Part shown: piece after piece, positions 47,691 to 55,492 of the stretch
How the letters are laid out: each line of letters starts with the position of its first letter
Numbering within the stretch: the stretch's first letter is position 1
Origin: Marinifilum fragile JCM 15579
GTDB lineage: Bacteria; Bacteroidota; Bacteroidia; Bacteroidales; Marinifilaceae
Length of the DNA: 64,000 bases
Reading direction: 5' to 3'
Assembly: GCF_001310955.1 (NCBI RefSeq)
Contig: NZ_BAZX01000005.1
Span: forward strand, 164,383-228,382
The notes under the pieces: model-generated
Databases searched by the model: none
Seen by the model: the letters and a program-made list of their open reading frames with translations, nothing else
What the model was told of the DNA's origin: nothing
Program-made: the position numbers and the translations under genes

Positions 47691-47827
47691 TTACGAAAAT
47701 GTTTGCGACAAATATAAATTTTCAAAAATAGAAATCCAATACCTAAAACATATGATTATGATTTCTTTAATAAAAAATCCATGAAAAACACTTCATGGAT
47801 TTGCTTGTAAATAGAATTGTTTAGCTG

Positions 47828-48487
47828 TTAATATAATTCGTGGCTAATTTTTCCTTCAAGTATTTTAGCAGGATTTCCTACATATACTCCCCATTCTTCG
47901 GTTTTTTGTTTTGTTAAACTTGCACCCATGGCAAGTAAAGTGCCTTTTGCCATATGCGAATAATCTCTGATCGTAGCGTTAACACCCAAAAAACAATTCG
48001 ATTCAATGGTGCAATGTCCCGACATTACAACGTGTGACGTAAAAAGTACATGATCTTTTATTTCACCATGATGACCAATGTGGTTGCCACTCCAAAGAAC
48101 TACGTTATTGCCTATTTTGGTGAAAGGTTGTAATGTGTTATCCTCGAGAATAAAACAGTTTTCTCCTATTTCATTGCCACAAACCGTTGCTTTTGAACTG
48201 ATGTATGAAATGTATTCATAACCTTTTTCTTTTCCGGCCAGGTATACTTTTTCTCTTAACTGATTCATTTTTCTTCCGGTCATTGGTGCGAACAATTTGT
48301 ATTGACTTGGTGGATATATATCTTCCAAACTTTCGAATGCAACCACTGGCAATCCTTTAAATGAGTCTTCTTTTAGATATTCTTGGTTTACAGTGAAAGC
48401 AACTACTTCGTGCTCACTATCATGCTCAAGGTACCAATGAGCCAATTCGGCTGTATCCAATATTCCGAAAATAATAACTTTAGCCAT
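47828..48487 (-). CDS. NeuD-like sugar O-acyltransferase (left-handed beta-helix)
   Basis: The protein has 219 residues. The N-terminal part (about 1-85) resembles the PglD/NeuD nucleotide-sugar-binding domain (KVIIFGILDTAELAHWYLE). The C-terminal part consists of hexapeptide repeats forming a left-handed beta-helix (about 95-205, VCGNEIGENCFILEDNTLQP; IGNNVVLWSGNHIGHHGEI). A histidine pair in GHHG is the likely catalytic region. The end is the usual VYVGNPAKIL. It would transfer an acetyl group from acetyl-CoA to a sugar or sugar amine. No surface-polysaccharide genes surround it, so the acceptor is unknown. Confidence 0.88.
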   Translation of the reverse strand: MAKVIIFGILDTAELAHWYLEHDSEHEVVAFTVNQEYLKEDSFKGLPVVAFESLEDIYPPSQYKLFAPMTGRKMNQLREKVYLAGKEKGYEYISYISSKATVCGNEIGENCFILEDNTLQPFTKIGNNVVLWSGNHIGHHGEIKDHVLFTSHVVMSGHCTIESNCFLGVNATIRDYSHMAKGTLLAMGASLTKQKTEEWGVYVGNPAKILEGKISHELY

Positions 48488-48960
48488 GTTGAAATTTGTT
48501 TAAGGTGAATGATTAAGAAATTTTGTGATAACCTACAGAGAATGTGAATATTGTAGATTATTTTGTTATTCTATTTAAATTACTGAATATCACAATGCAA
48601 AACAAATTTGATTTTACATGATTAGGAATGTATGATTGATGATAATATTTAAATTAAAAATTAGATGTGGCTCAATGGGCATTGGAAGAACAAGCTGCTT
48701 ATCCGCAGAAAACTTTTAGAAAGACGGGGAAGCTTCGAAGAATTGAGAAGATCACGCCGCCGCACTTAAAGTTTTCAAGTAGAAGAAGTTTGTGCTTACA
48801 CGCCCTAGTATTTTTGCTTTCTTTTTTATCAATGAAAAAGAAAGAGCCTATCCGACTTGAGGATATATTTTATTAAAGAGTTCTCAATTTCTGATTTGAG
48901 TTTGTTATTTGGAGTGAAGAGAACAAATGATTTTTACTGATCGATAAAAATAAAATGCAT
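48488..48960. other. Gene-free gap
   Basis: Nothing convincing was found. A 69-codon GTG-started frame at 48667-48876 has no upstream signals and an unlikely composition. I do not call it a gene. Confidence 0.5.
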
Positions 48961-48966
48961 GTAACA

Positions 48967-48998
48967 AAAAAGGCCGCAGATTTTTCTGCGACCTTTTT
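48967..48998 (-). terminator. Terminator of the Cys/His-rich lipoprotein gene
   Basis: The stem AAAAAGG(C)CGCAGA / TCTGCG(A)CCTTTTT around a TTTT loop has A and T runs on both sides. It lies 20 bases from the stop codon of the gene at 49019. Confidence 0.75.
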
Positions 48999-49018
48999 CT
49001 ATATTCTTGTATGTAAGC

Positions 49019-49294
49019 TTACGATTCCTTGCTACATTCTTTTTTACAATCCGATTTTGCTTCAGCTTTGTGGTGGTCACATTCTCCCGAGCATTCCTTT
49101 TCTTTAGTTTCAGCAGTGGCTTCAGTTTTTGTGCCATGAGTACATCCAGTGCATTCTTCTTTTTTCTCAGCAACTACTTCAGTTTTTGAGTGAGGGCAAC
49201 ATGATTTTTCTGATGAAGCTTCTTTTTTAGTTTTGTTTCCACAAGAGCTTAGTACAAATCCGCAGATTGCGATTGCAAATAATAGTTTTTTCAT
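49019..49294 (-). CDS. Small Cys/His-rich lipoprotein
   Basis: The protein has 91 residues. Signal and lipobox are MKKLLFAIAICGFVLSSCGN. The mature part is Lys/Glu-rich with Cys and His groups (SCCPHSK, CTGCTHG, CSGECDHHK, CKKECSK), a pattern suited to binding soft metal ions such as Cu or Zn. There is no known domain. The signal peptide is nearly the same as that of the His-rich lipoprotein at 46810, 2 kb away beyond the metal-efflux operon. It may add periplasmic metal buffering, but it has its own transcription unit. Confidence 0.72.
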   Translation of the reverse strand: MKKLLFAIAICGFVLSSCGNKTKKEASSEKSCCPHSKTEVVAEKKEECTGCTHGTKTEATAETKEKECSGECDHHKAEAKSDCKKECSKES

Positions 49295-49620
49295 TTTTCT
49301 GATCTATTTAATAAATAATAATTACCCCGTTATTTAACGAAGCGTGAATATATCTGTTATTTGTGGGTTTTGCAAGCTCTACAAAAAACAGATTTGTTAA
49401 AAAAGTTTTAAACGAATGTTTCCTTATAGTGTGTGCTTTCGAAGAATAAAAGCTATGGAAATATAAATTAAATCAAGCTAAAGGCTTGACATATAAATAT
49501 AAAAATACTAAATTGGTGTGTTGCATAATAAAAAGATGTTCGTTAAGTGGTACTGGAATCTTATTAATCTTAAAGAAATTACTTGTGTTCTTTAATAAAA
49601 TAGAAGGAAGTAGCAAAAAG

Positions 49621-49788
49621 GAATCGATTTGTAGCAAGAAGTAATGGGTAAGTAAGAAGAAGGAATCGATTTGTAGCAAGAAGTAATGGGTAAGTAAGAA
49701 GAAGTAATCGCTTTGTAGCAAGAAGTAATGAGTAAGTAAGAAGAAGGAATCGATTTGTAACAAGAAGTAATGGGCGAGTAAGAGGAAG
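49621..49788. repeat. Minisatellite, four tandem copies of a 42-bp unit
   Basis: Copies lie at 49621-49662, 49663-49704, 49705-49746 and 49747-49788. The first two are identical, and the third and fourth differ at a few positions. The + strand is purine-rich (GAAGTAATGGGTAAGTAAGA). 42 is a multiple of three, so frames stay open on the - strand, but no start or signal supports a protein. The array lies 144 bases before the gene at 49932. The rest of 49295-49931 is AT-rich with no gene. Confidence 0.92.
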
Positions 49789-49931
49789 TAATTGTATAAT
49801 GGAAAGAAGGAATGAATAAAGAGAATTTTGAATTGTGAAGTTGAGATTTATTAAGGAGGAGGGAGAGACAAATTTTAAAGGAGAAGAATTGTTTAACCAA
49901 CTAAATAATAATAATCAAACAAAAAAAAGTC

Positions 49932-50699
49932 ATGGGAACTTATTTTAAATTCAGAAGAGAAGAATTACCAGTTGTAGGTGATTTACTACTAAGCTTATTG
50001 CAACGCGATAGAGCAAAATTCGAAGAATACTCACCAAAATACAACGATGAATTCACTGCATCTGTTAGTGCCCAAATTCACAAGGTACAAGATTTAACAA
50101 CTACCCAATCCCTAACCGGGGAAATCAAAACCATAACCAGTGATTTGTATCAAAGTTTGGATGATTTGATTCCTAAACTAAACAGGTTGGCCAGCTATGT
50201 GCAATCTGCAAACAAATTGCTTGTGGTTAAGTATGCTGACTTTGGCATTCGTGAAGCTAGAAAAGATATTAGAAAAAGAAATGTTGAAGCATATTGTGCA
50301 AAACAGAAAGTAATTGAACAGAATATTGCTAAAAATATCGATCAGCTTAAAGCAGAAGGTTATACAGAGGAGTTGGGCCTTGAAATTCAGTCTGACACAA
50401 AGGCTATTTATGAGAAGAATCTTCTTCAGGAGCAGAAATTAAGAGAACGCAGAGAACATGTAAACAATAATCTTGGCGAATTTGATACGCTTTGGACGAT
50501 GATTTCGGATATATCGAGAAAAGGAAAAGTAGTAATGGCTCACGATAAGCAAAAAGCAGATGAGTACATGTTTACCCATATCATCAAAAAAGTAAGAAAC
50601 ATCTCTGCAAAGAAAACTCCGGTGGTAATTGCTCCTCCAATTGTAACTGAGCCAGTAGTAGAAAAAGAAGAACCTCAAATGGAAAATATTGAGTCGTAA
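49932..50699 (+). CDS. Helical (coiled-coil) protein of unknown function
   Basis: The protein has 255 residues with no signal peptide. It is almost wholly alpha-helical. It has a conserved-looking N-terminus (YFKFRREELPVVGDLLLSLL), long charged helices (about 70-200, IREARKDIRKRNVEAYCAKQ) and a Pro/Val/Glu-rich disordered tail (about 228-255). It resembles Bacteroidota-specific proteins of the DUF6261 type in length and layout, but I give that only as a suggestion. The 42-bp minisatellite and a purine-rich leader lie upstream. The gene is preceded by AAACAAAAAAAAGTC instead of a Shine-Dalgarno. Confidence 0.7.
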   Translation: MGTYFKFRREELPVVGDLLLSLLQRDRAKFEEYSPKYNDEFTASVSAQIHKVQDLTTTQSLTGEIKTITSDLYQSLDDLIPKLNRLASYVQSANKLLVVKYADFGIREARKDIRKRNVEAYCAKQKVIEQNIAKNIDQLKAEGYTEELGLEIQSDTKAIYEKNLLQEQKLRERREHVNNNLGEFDTLWTMISDISRKGKVVMAHDKQKADEYMFTHIIKKVRNISAKKTPVVIAPPIVTEPVVEKEEPQMENIES

Positions 50700-50727
50700 A
50701 TAGACGATAACAATTTAAGGAATAAAA

Positions 50728-50765
50728 AATAAGTGTATCTCTAACATGAAAGGGATACACTTATT
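50728..50765. terminator. Bidirectional terminator between convergent genes
   Basis: A 12-bp perfect stem AATAAGTGTATC / GATACACTTATT has A and T runs at both sides. It lies between the stop at 50699 (+) and the stop at 50817 (-). Confidence 0.75.
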
Positions 50766-50816
50766 AAAAATTTGTGATTCAATAGAATCATTTGGTCACA
50801 CGACCCGCATTGGTCA

Positions 50817-51416
50817 TTATTTTCTGAAGGCATAATTGTATTCTTTGTTATTTGAAACTAAACGTACTTTGTACTCTCCTTCAGGTAATGCAGTAACATT
50901 AAACTTCTTTGAAAAAGTTGGAGCTGATGTATATGATTCTTCGAATACTTCATTTCCTAATTCATCCGTAATTGAAAGGTTGAAAGTCGTATTTTCAAAA
51001 GAAAGGTAGCTCACGAACAAGTCGTTGTTTTTAGATCTGAATAAAGTTTTTTCAGCAATTTCTTTAGCGTCTGTAACTTTAAGTTTTTTTCCTTCAATAA
51101 CGAACTCTTTTTCAATATTTTCATCTGCACCACTTAGTACAATTTTGTAAATGCCATCTTCCAAATAAGAAAAGTCAAATAGTTTCTGATCTGTGGTTGT
51201 GCTATTTACTTTTTTAGAGTAGTAAAGGTTTCCTTCTCTATCGTAGATCTTCATTTTTAAAACCGATTCAGTAGGGTTGATGATAGAAACGATAGACAAA
51301 TCTGTGTCCAAATACTGATTGATTTTGATGTTACCGGTGGCAAAAGCTGAACTTGCGCCTAAGAATAGTAATGCTCCCAATACAATTCCTTTAAGATTTA
51401 CATTTTTTGTTTTCAT
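50817..51416 (-). CDS. Secreted beta-sandwich protein (DUF3244-like)
   Basis: The protein has 199 residues. A signal peptide ends near GASSAFATG. The mature protein seems to hold two similar beta-sandwich repeats (about 35-105 and 125-199). Each has the pattern LKMKIYDREGNLYYSKK or NLSITDELGNEVFEESY, then a GIYKIVL or GEYKVRL strand. That pattern is like C-terminal sorting or DUF3244-type domains of Bacteroidota. No catalytic motif is seen. It may be a periplasmic or surface structural protein. It is monocistronic. Confidence 0.72.
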   Translation of the reverse strand: MKTKNVNLKGIVLGALLFLGASSAFATGNIKINQYLDTDLSIVSIINPTESVLKMKIYDREGNLYYSKKVNSTTTDQKLFDFSYLEDGIYKIVLSGADENIEKEFVIEGKKLKVTDAKEIAEKTLFRSKNNDLFVSYLSFENTTFNLSITDELGNEVFEESYTSAPTFSKKFNVTALPEGEYKVRLVSNNKEYNYAFRK

Positions 51417-51855
51417 ACAAATAAAATTTAATAATTAAATGTTAATAAAATCAGCTCTTGATATTTCTCTTATGCTGACATTGTAAATCTATGTATTATT
51501 CGTAGAAATGATCTAAATAAAATCCTTGAAAAGTGGAGAAATAACAAAAAAATGAACTTATAACGGTTGCGGAAACTCCCGAAATTGTTTGCGTTACACA
51601 GATTTAATAAAGAATTTTGTCATTATTAACATGATTTGACCATTTTGCATGTTTATGATAACGTTTACGGAATTTTCGAAAAAGAGGCAAAACGTCATTT
51701 TTTGGACTGTGCTCCTAAAAAAGTGATCAAAATTGATAGAAATTCCTGCTTCGAAAATGCTTATTTGGATCATTAAAATTGTAATCTCGATTCTTTTTGA
51801 AAAATTTTATTCTGTGCTAATATGCACTCACAGATTAATATATTTTACCAATCGT

Positions 51856-51887
51856 TTTGATTGCTTATTGGTATTGAACTATTTTTG
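51856..51887 (+). promoter_or_regulatory. Putative Bacteroidota promoter
   Basis: TTTG at 51856-51859 and TATTTTTG at 51880-51887 have 20-base spacing and lie 18 bases before the ATG at 51906. This is the best match to the TTTG / TAnnTTTG consensus in the window. The rest of the 51417-51855 gap is AT-rich with no recognised feature. Confidence 0.6.
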
Positions 51888-51905
51888 GTGCAAAATTTTT
51901 AGACA

Positions 51906-52904
51906 ATGAGCTACCAAAACTTAATAGACTTTTCAGTTCATCCTTCTGATGTGGATCGATTCGATAACAAATGGGAGGGATTAAAAGAATATATCAATAC
52001 AAAAGAATTAGATGGTGTGGAGTTACTAATAGGGTACGATCATCCATCTGATGAAATCCCAAAGGAAGTAGTAAAATCAATTCATTTGCCTTTTTGGGTA
52101 ACTTGGTTGGATGTTTGGCGAAAAGGAGAGGAAGCTGCAAAATATTATTTCCCGGATGTAAATAATGATTACTTGCAATTTTGTTGTGGAGGAAGAAATG
52201 CTTCCGAAATGGTGCAAACGCAAAAGAAGTTGTGGGAACATGCAAGTCTGTTTAATCCAGCTCATGCAGTTATCCATGCGGCCCATGTAGAGTTAGATCA
52301 CGCCTTTTCTCGCGATTTTACTTATAAGAATACCGAAGTGAGTTCTAATTTGGCCGAGATGCTAAACCGTACGGCACAAGAATTCACCGATGGAGAACCT
52401 CCGGTTACTTTGGCTATAGAAAATTTGTGGTGGCCAGGTTTGGATCTGCTATTTCCAGCAGAGGTGGATGATTTTGCAGGAAGGTTAGAGTTTAGCAATT
52501 GGAATGTTTTGTTGGATACAGGGCATTTAATGAATACAAATCCAGCTCTGCGTTGCGAGGATGAAGCTATCGATTTTGTTTTGGATAGAATATCAAGATT
52601 GTCAAAAGATGTACAAGCCAAAATTAAAAGTTTGCACCTGAATTGCAGTTTGTCGGGAGAGTATCAGTTGAAACAGATACAAAATGGTTTTCCTCAGGAT
52701 TGGGAAAAACTTACTCAGCGGGAAAAATATTCGGCAGCTCGTAAGCATGTTTTGCAAATCGACCAACATTTGCCTTTTCAATCAGAACGAGTGAAGGAAA
52801 TCATTGCGGAAGTGCAACCAGAGATTGTAGTTCATGAATTCATCACAAAAGATATGGATGAATTTACAAATAAATTAGAAGTACAGCGAAATAATTTATT
52901 GTAG
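51906..52904 (+). CDS. TIM-barrel protein of the xylose isomerase-like / AP endonuclease 2 fold
   Basis: The protein has 332 residues. The order of motifs fits a sugar-phosphate isomerase/epimerase-like TIM barrel: DGVELLIGYD (strand 2), VKSIHLPFW (strand 3), HAVIHAAHVE (strand 4), TLAIENLWWPG (strand 5), WNVLLDTGHLMN (strand 6) and IKSLHLNCSLSG (strand 7). Acidic and histidine residues in these strands (IEN, DTGH, HLN) are the usual divalent-metal ligands. The reaction cannot be told from sequence. It is a single gene with a clear promoter; a 20-base palindrome overlaps its stop codon. Confidence 0.82.
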   Translation: MSYQNLIDFSVHPSDVDRFDNKWEGLKEYINTKELDGVELLIGYDHPSDEIPKEVVKSIHLPFWVTWLDVWRKGEEAAKYYFPDVNNDYLQFCCGGRNASEMVQTQKKLWEHASLFNPAHAVIHAAHVELDHAFSRDFTYKNTEVSSNLAEMLNRTAQEFTDGEPPVTLAIENLWWPGLDLLFPAEVDDFAGRLEFSNWNVLLDTGHLMNTNPALRCEDEAIDFVLDRISRLSKDVQAKIKSLHLNCSLSGEYQLKQIQNGFPQDWEKLTQREKYSAARKHVLQIDQHLPFQSERVKEIIAEVQPEIVVHEFITKDMDEFTNKLEVQRNNLL

Positions 52905-52923
52905 GACACGCCATGGCGTGTCC
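52904..52923. repeat. Perfect 20-bp palindrome overlapping a stop codon
   Basis: GGACACGCCATGGCGTGTCC is self-complementary over its full length. Its first G is the last base of the TAG stop, and it is followed by ATTTTTAC. It could act as a terminator for the upstream gene and its convergent neighbour, or be a dispersed extragenic palindrome. Confidence 0.8.
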
Positions 52924-52936
52924 ATTTTTACATCAT

Positions 52937-53461
52937 CTATTTTATACGTTTCCATGTATTGTATATGCATCCCGAATAATCTTTTCCTGGAGCAGCCAAT
53001 TCAAATCCTTCTTTAAATGTGTTTTCGTCCACAATCTCAAAAGTGATTCTTGCCCTAAATCCTTTCGGAACATTTTCTACGGCTTCGGTTTCAAAAACAA
53101 ATACACCCTCTTTTGAATTATCCAATACAAATTGATTTACATAGCCTTCGATATTAAACTGTCGATAGATGATTTTCTTACGAAATCCATCGAAACTGAT
53201 GTATCCTTTATCGATATGTAACTCACCTTCAGGATATTTTTCGCTTGGTTCAAACTTGGTTTCTACATTTAATGTAATGTATCGACCATTCATTTCTGTT
53301 TCAAAAGATTGCTTTCCAATACCTTTTCCTGCTTTTCCCGTTGTCTCACTTTTCCAATTACCCATAAAATACTCCAGACAAGAGAAATGTTCAGGTAGTT
53401 TTTGATCTTGTGCAATTCCCATAAATGGAATGAAAAGCAATGCGAATAGTAGTTTTTTCAT
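52937..53461 (-). CDS. Secreted beta-barrel protein, nitrobindin/THAP4-like or DUF1579-like
   Basis: The protein has 174 residues. A signal peptide ends near FMGIAQDQ. A FMGNWKSET motif at about 32-40 opens the barrel, as in lipocalin/nitrobindin-like families. A series of beta strands follows (NGRYITLNVETKF, KGYISFDGFRKKIIYRQF, GFRARITFEIVDENTFKEGF). A heme-binding histidine like that of nitrobindin is not evident near the C-terminus, so ligand and role are open. It is oriented against the TIM-barrel gene and next to the globin gene, which is transcribed the other way. Confidence 0.65.
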   Translation of the reverse strand: MKKLLFALLFIPFMGIAQDQKLPEHFSCLEYFMGNWKSETTGKAGKGIGKQSFETEMNGRYITLNVETKFEPSEKYPEGELHIDKGYISFDGFRKKIIYRQFNIEGYVNQFVLDNSKEGVFVFETEAVENVPKGFRARITFEIVDENTFKEGFELAAPGKDYSGCIYNTWKRIK

Positions 53462-53585
53462 ACTTGTTGATTTGTATAATTTAGAATGAGAAAGATACCA
53501 TTTTATTTAATTTCGTTGAGCTAGTGTTTGTTTAATTAATTGACATTGCTGGTAATTCTCCGTAAATTCTTATTTATTTTAAAAT

Positions 53586-53593
53586 AAGGAGGA
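53586..53593 (+). promoter_or_regulatory. Strong Shine-Dalgarno before the globin gene
   Basis: AAGGAGGA lies 7 bases before the ATG at 53601. This is a near-full complement to the 16S 3' end and stands out, since almost no other gene in the window has one. Confidence 0.7.
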
Positions 53594-53600
53594 TTTAATT

Positions 53601-53960
53601 ATGGAGTTATCACTTTACGAAAGATTAGGCGGAAGCGATGGGATTACAAAAATTGCTAGTGATACTGTTGACTTACATCTTAAAAATGCCGCAATCTCAA
53701 CTCGCTTTTCCAAGAGCGATATTACAACTTTAAAGAAAAGTGCCGCCAACTTCTTCATCATGGGAACAGGTGGACCAAGTGTATACGAAGGAAAAGATAT
53801 GTTATCAACTCACAAGGGAATGAACATTAGTGATGTTGAGTTTAATGCAGTTCTTGATGATATATTGCAGGCACTTGAAATGAATGATGTTGGGCAAAAG
53901 GAAAAAGAAGAAGTTCTTTTTGTTCTGTACGGTATGAAGAAAGAAATTGTGGCAGTATAA
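53601..53960 (+). CDS. Truncated (2-on-2) hemoglobin-like globin
   Basis: The protein has 119 residues. The N-terminal LYERLGGSDGITKIASDTVD is the group I truncated-globin opening. The proximal heme histidine is His71 in STHKGMNIS. The usual B10 position is occupied in the segment STRFSKSD. Group I globins bind O2 or NO and often protect against nitrosative stress. A strong Shine-Dalgarno and a terminator at 53985 frame it as a single-gene unit. It lies directly upstream of the cobalamin riboswitch, but without a shared promoter. Confidence 0.88.
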   Translation: MELSLYERLGGSDGITKIASDTVDLHLKNAAISTRFSKSDITTLKKSAANFFIMGTGGPSVYEGKDMLSTHKGMNISDVEFNAVLDDILQALEMNDVGQKEKEEVLFVLYGMKKEIVAV

Positions 53961-53984
53961 AACCATACTGATTGTATTTTAAAT

Positions 53985-54021
53985 AAGAGATTAGATCCGC
54001 CTTGGTTTGATCTCTTTTTTT
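53985..54021 (+). terminator. Rho-independent terminator after the globin gene
   Basis: AAGAGATTAGATCC pairs with GGTTTGATCTCTT (G-U pairs and one bulge), followed by a run of T to 54021. Confidence 0.75.
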
Positions 54022-54070
54022 ATGAATTCAAGCAATTCCAATTATTCTAAAACTTATTTTTATTTCCAAA

Positions 54071-54205
54071 ATATTGCATAGCTTTGCAGCAATTGGGTTT
54101 CTTGTTTCAAGAATGAAAAGGGAATTTGGTGAAAATCCAAAGCTGTCCCCGCAGCCGTAATACTTTCTTAAGATAGTTAAGTCGGAATACCTGCCTAATT
54201 AATGA
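54071..54205 (+). ncRNA. Cobalamin riboswitch 1 (compact form)
   Basis: The conserved core GAAAAGGGAATTTGGTGAAAATCC, then GCAGCCGTAA, and the B12 box AAGTCGGAATACCTGCC at 54179-54195 identify a cobalamin aptamer. The span between core and B12 box is short and lacks the CCACTG...GGGAAGG arm found in the other two. It should repress the BtuFCD-type operon when corrinoid is plentiful. The hairpin at 54275-54299 next to the start codon is a candidate expression platform. Confidence 0.93.
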
Positions 54206-54274
54206 AACTATTTCGTGACTTCGGGGAACTGAGTAACGGGAGTATAATTTTAAGAATTGTATTTTCTTATCATC

Positions 54275-54299
54275 CTTCCCCACAATAATTTGTGGAAGA
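54275..54299 (+). promoter_or_regulatory. Start-codon hairpin, possible riboswitch expression platform
   Basis: CCACAA pairs with TTGTGG around a TAAT loop, extended by CTT / AAG past a CC bulge. It ends one base before the ATG at 54301, so it could block ribosome access. Confidence 0.45.
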
Positions 54300-54300
54300 A

Positions 54301-55485
54301 ATGAACTTATTAAAAACGATCGGCCTAAACTTGTTGCTTCTGACTGTTTTAGGTTTTGTTGCATGTCAATCAGGAGAGCAAAAAAAGAAGACTTTACAAA
54401 ATTCAGAATCAAATGTTGCTGATAAGGCTTTCTATCATCAAACAAAACTGAAGTATGCAAAAGGATTCGAAATCAAAATTCTTGATAATAATTTGAAGGA
54501 ATTGATAGTTTGGGATCCTTGGAACGAAGGCAAGGTTTTTCAGAAATATTACCTTAAAAATAGAGGAAATCAATTTGAAGGAAAGCTTCCTGATGATGGT
54601 TTGTTGGTAGAAGTTCCTGTTAAAAGTATTGCGGCACTTTCGAGCACTCAAATCGGAATTTTAAAATTCTTAGGCGTTGAGGATAAAATTGTAGCTGTTT
54701 CTTTACCGGATAGAATCTACGATGAGGAAATTGACAAAAGAGCTAAGGCCGGTAAAATTCAGGCAGTAGGTCATGCCGAAACCTTAAATTTCGAAAAGAT
54801 TGTTGAAATAGATCCAGATTTGGTGATGGTAGCAGGTTTTATGAAGATCACCGATAGAGAAACAAAGTTAATGCAAGCTGGATTGCCTGTTGCATATAAT
54901 ATCGAATGGATGGAATCTTCTCCTTTAGCTCGTGCCGAATGGGCCAAGTTTATAGCTGCCTTTTTTAATAAAGAAGCAGAGGCTGAGCAGCATTTCGATG
55001 AGGTTGAAAAAAGATATAATGATTTAAAATCAATTGTAACTACCGTTAAAAATAAACCTACAATTCTTTCTGGATATAATTTTAAAGGTACTTGGTATAT
55101 GCCAGGAGGACAATCATATTTGGCTCAATTTCTTAGGGATGGAAAGGCTGATTATTGTTGGTTTTCGGATAGTACGAGTGGGAGTATGCCTTTAAGTTTT
55201 GAAACTGTGTTCGACAAACAACATGATGCCGATATTTGGTTCGGTCCCGGACAATGTAAGACAATAAAAGATCTGGAGAACCTTGATGATAGGTACACAT
55301 TGTTTGAGTCGTACAAAACAAAGCAGGTATATTGTTATACCAAAAGAATGAAGGAGAGTGGTGCCAATGATTGGTTTGAATCTGGAGTAATACAGCCTGA
55401 TGTGGTATTTAAGGATATTATTAAAATTCTGCATCCGGAATTGTTACCGGATTATGAATTGCATTTTTATCAGAAATTGAATTAA
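54301..55485 (+). CDS. btuF: BtuF-like corrinoid ABC transporter substrate-binding lipoprotein
   Basis: The protein has 394 residues from the ATG at 54301. Lipobox LGFVACQSG is followed by the bilobed periplasmic-binding fold of the BtuF/FepB/FhuD type (about 95-390). It has the characteristic LSSTQIGILKFLGVEDKIVAV, INFEKIVEIDPDLVMVAG-like and WAKFIAAFFNKEAEAEQHF segments. It is about 100 residues longer than E. coli BtuF, mainly an N-terminal extension typical of Bacteroidota homologues. The fold is shared with siderophore and heme binders, but the cobalamin riboswitch directly upstream and the following permease and ATPase genes make cobalamin the likely ligand. Confidence 0.87.
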   Translation: MNLLKTIGLNLLLLTVLGFVACQSGEQKKKTLQNSESNVADKAFYHQTKLKYAKGFEIKILDNNLKELIVWDPWNEGKVFQKYYLKNRGNQFEGKLPDDGLLVEVPVKSIAALSSTQIGILKFLGVEDKIVAVSLPDRIYDEEIDKRAKAGKIQAVGHAETLNFEKIVEIDPDLVMVAGFMKITDRETKLMQAGLPVAYNIEWMESSPLARAEWAKFIAAFFNKEAEAEQHFDEVEKRYNDLKSIVTTVKNKPTILSGYNFKGTWYMPGGQSYLAQFLRDGKADYCWFSDSTSGSMPLSFETVFDKQHDADIWFGPGQCKTIKDLENLDDRYTLFESYKTKQVYCYTKRMKESGANDWFESGVIQPDVVFKDIIKILHPELLPDYELHFYQKLN

Positions 55486-55492
55486 CAGAACT

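Noticed and set aside
48667..48876. 69-codon GTG-started frame
   Set aside because: There is no leader or homology cue, and the composition is unlikely for a protein (SSRRSLCLHALVFLLSFLS). It is probably a chance open frame.
49473..49900. - strand frames with repeated LLTHYF or ITSCYK units
   Set aside because: They arise only because the 42-bp repeat is a multiple of three. There is no start context or signal, and the composition is extreme.
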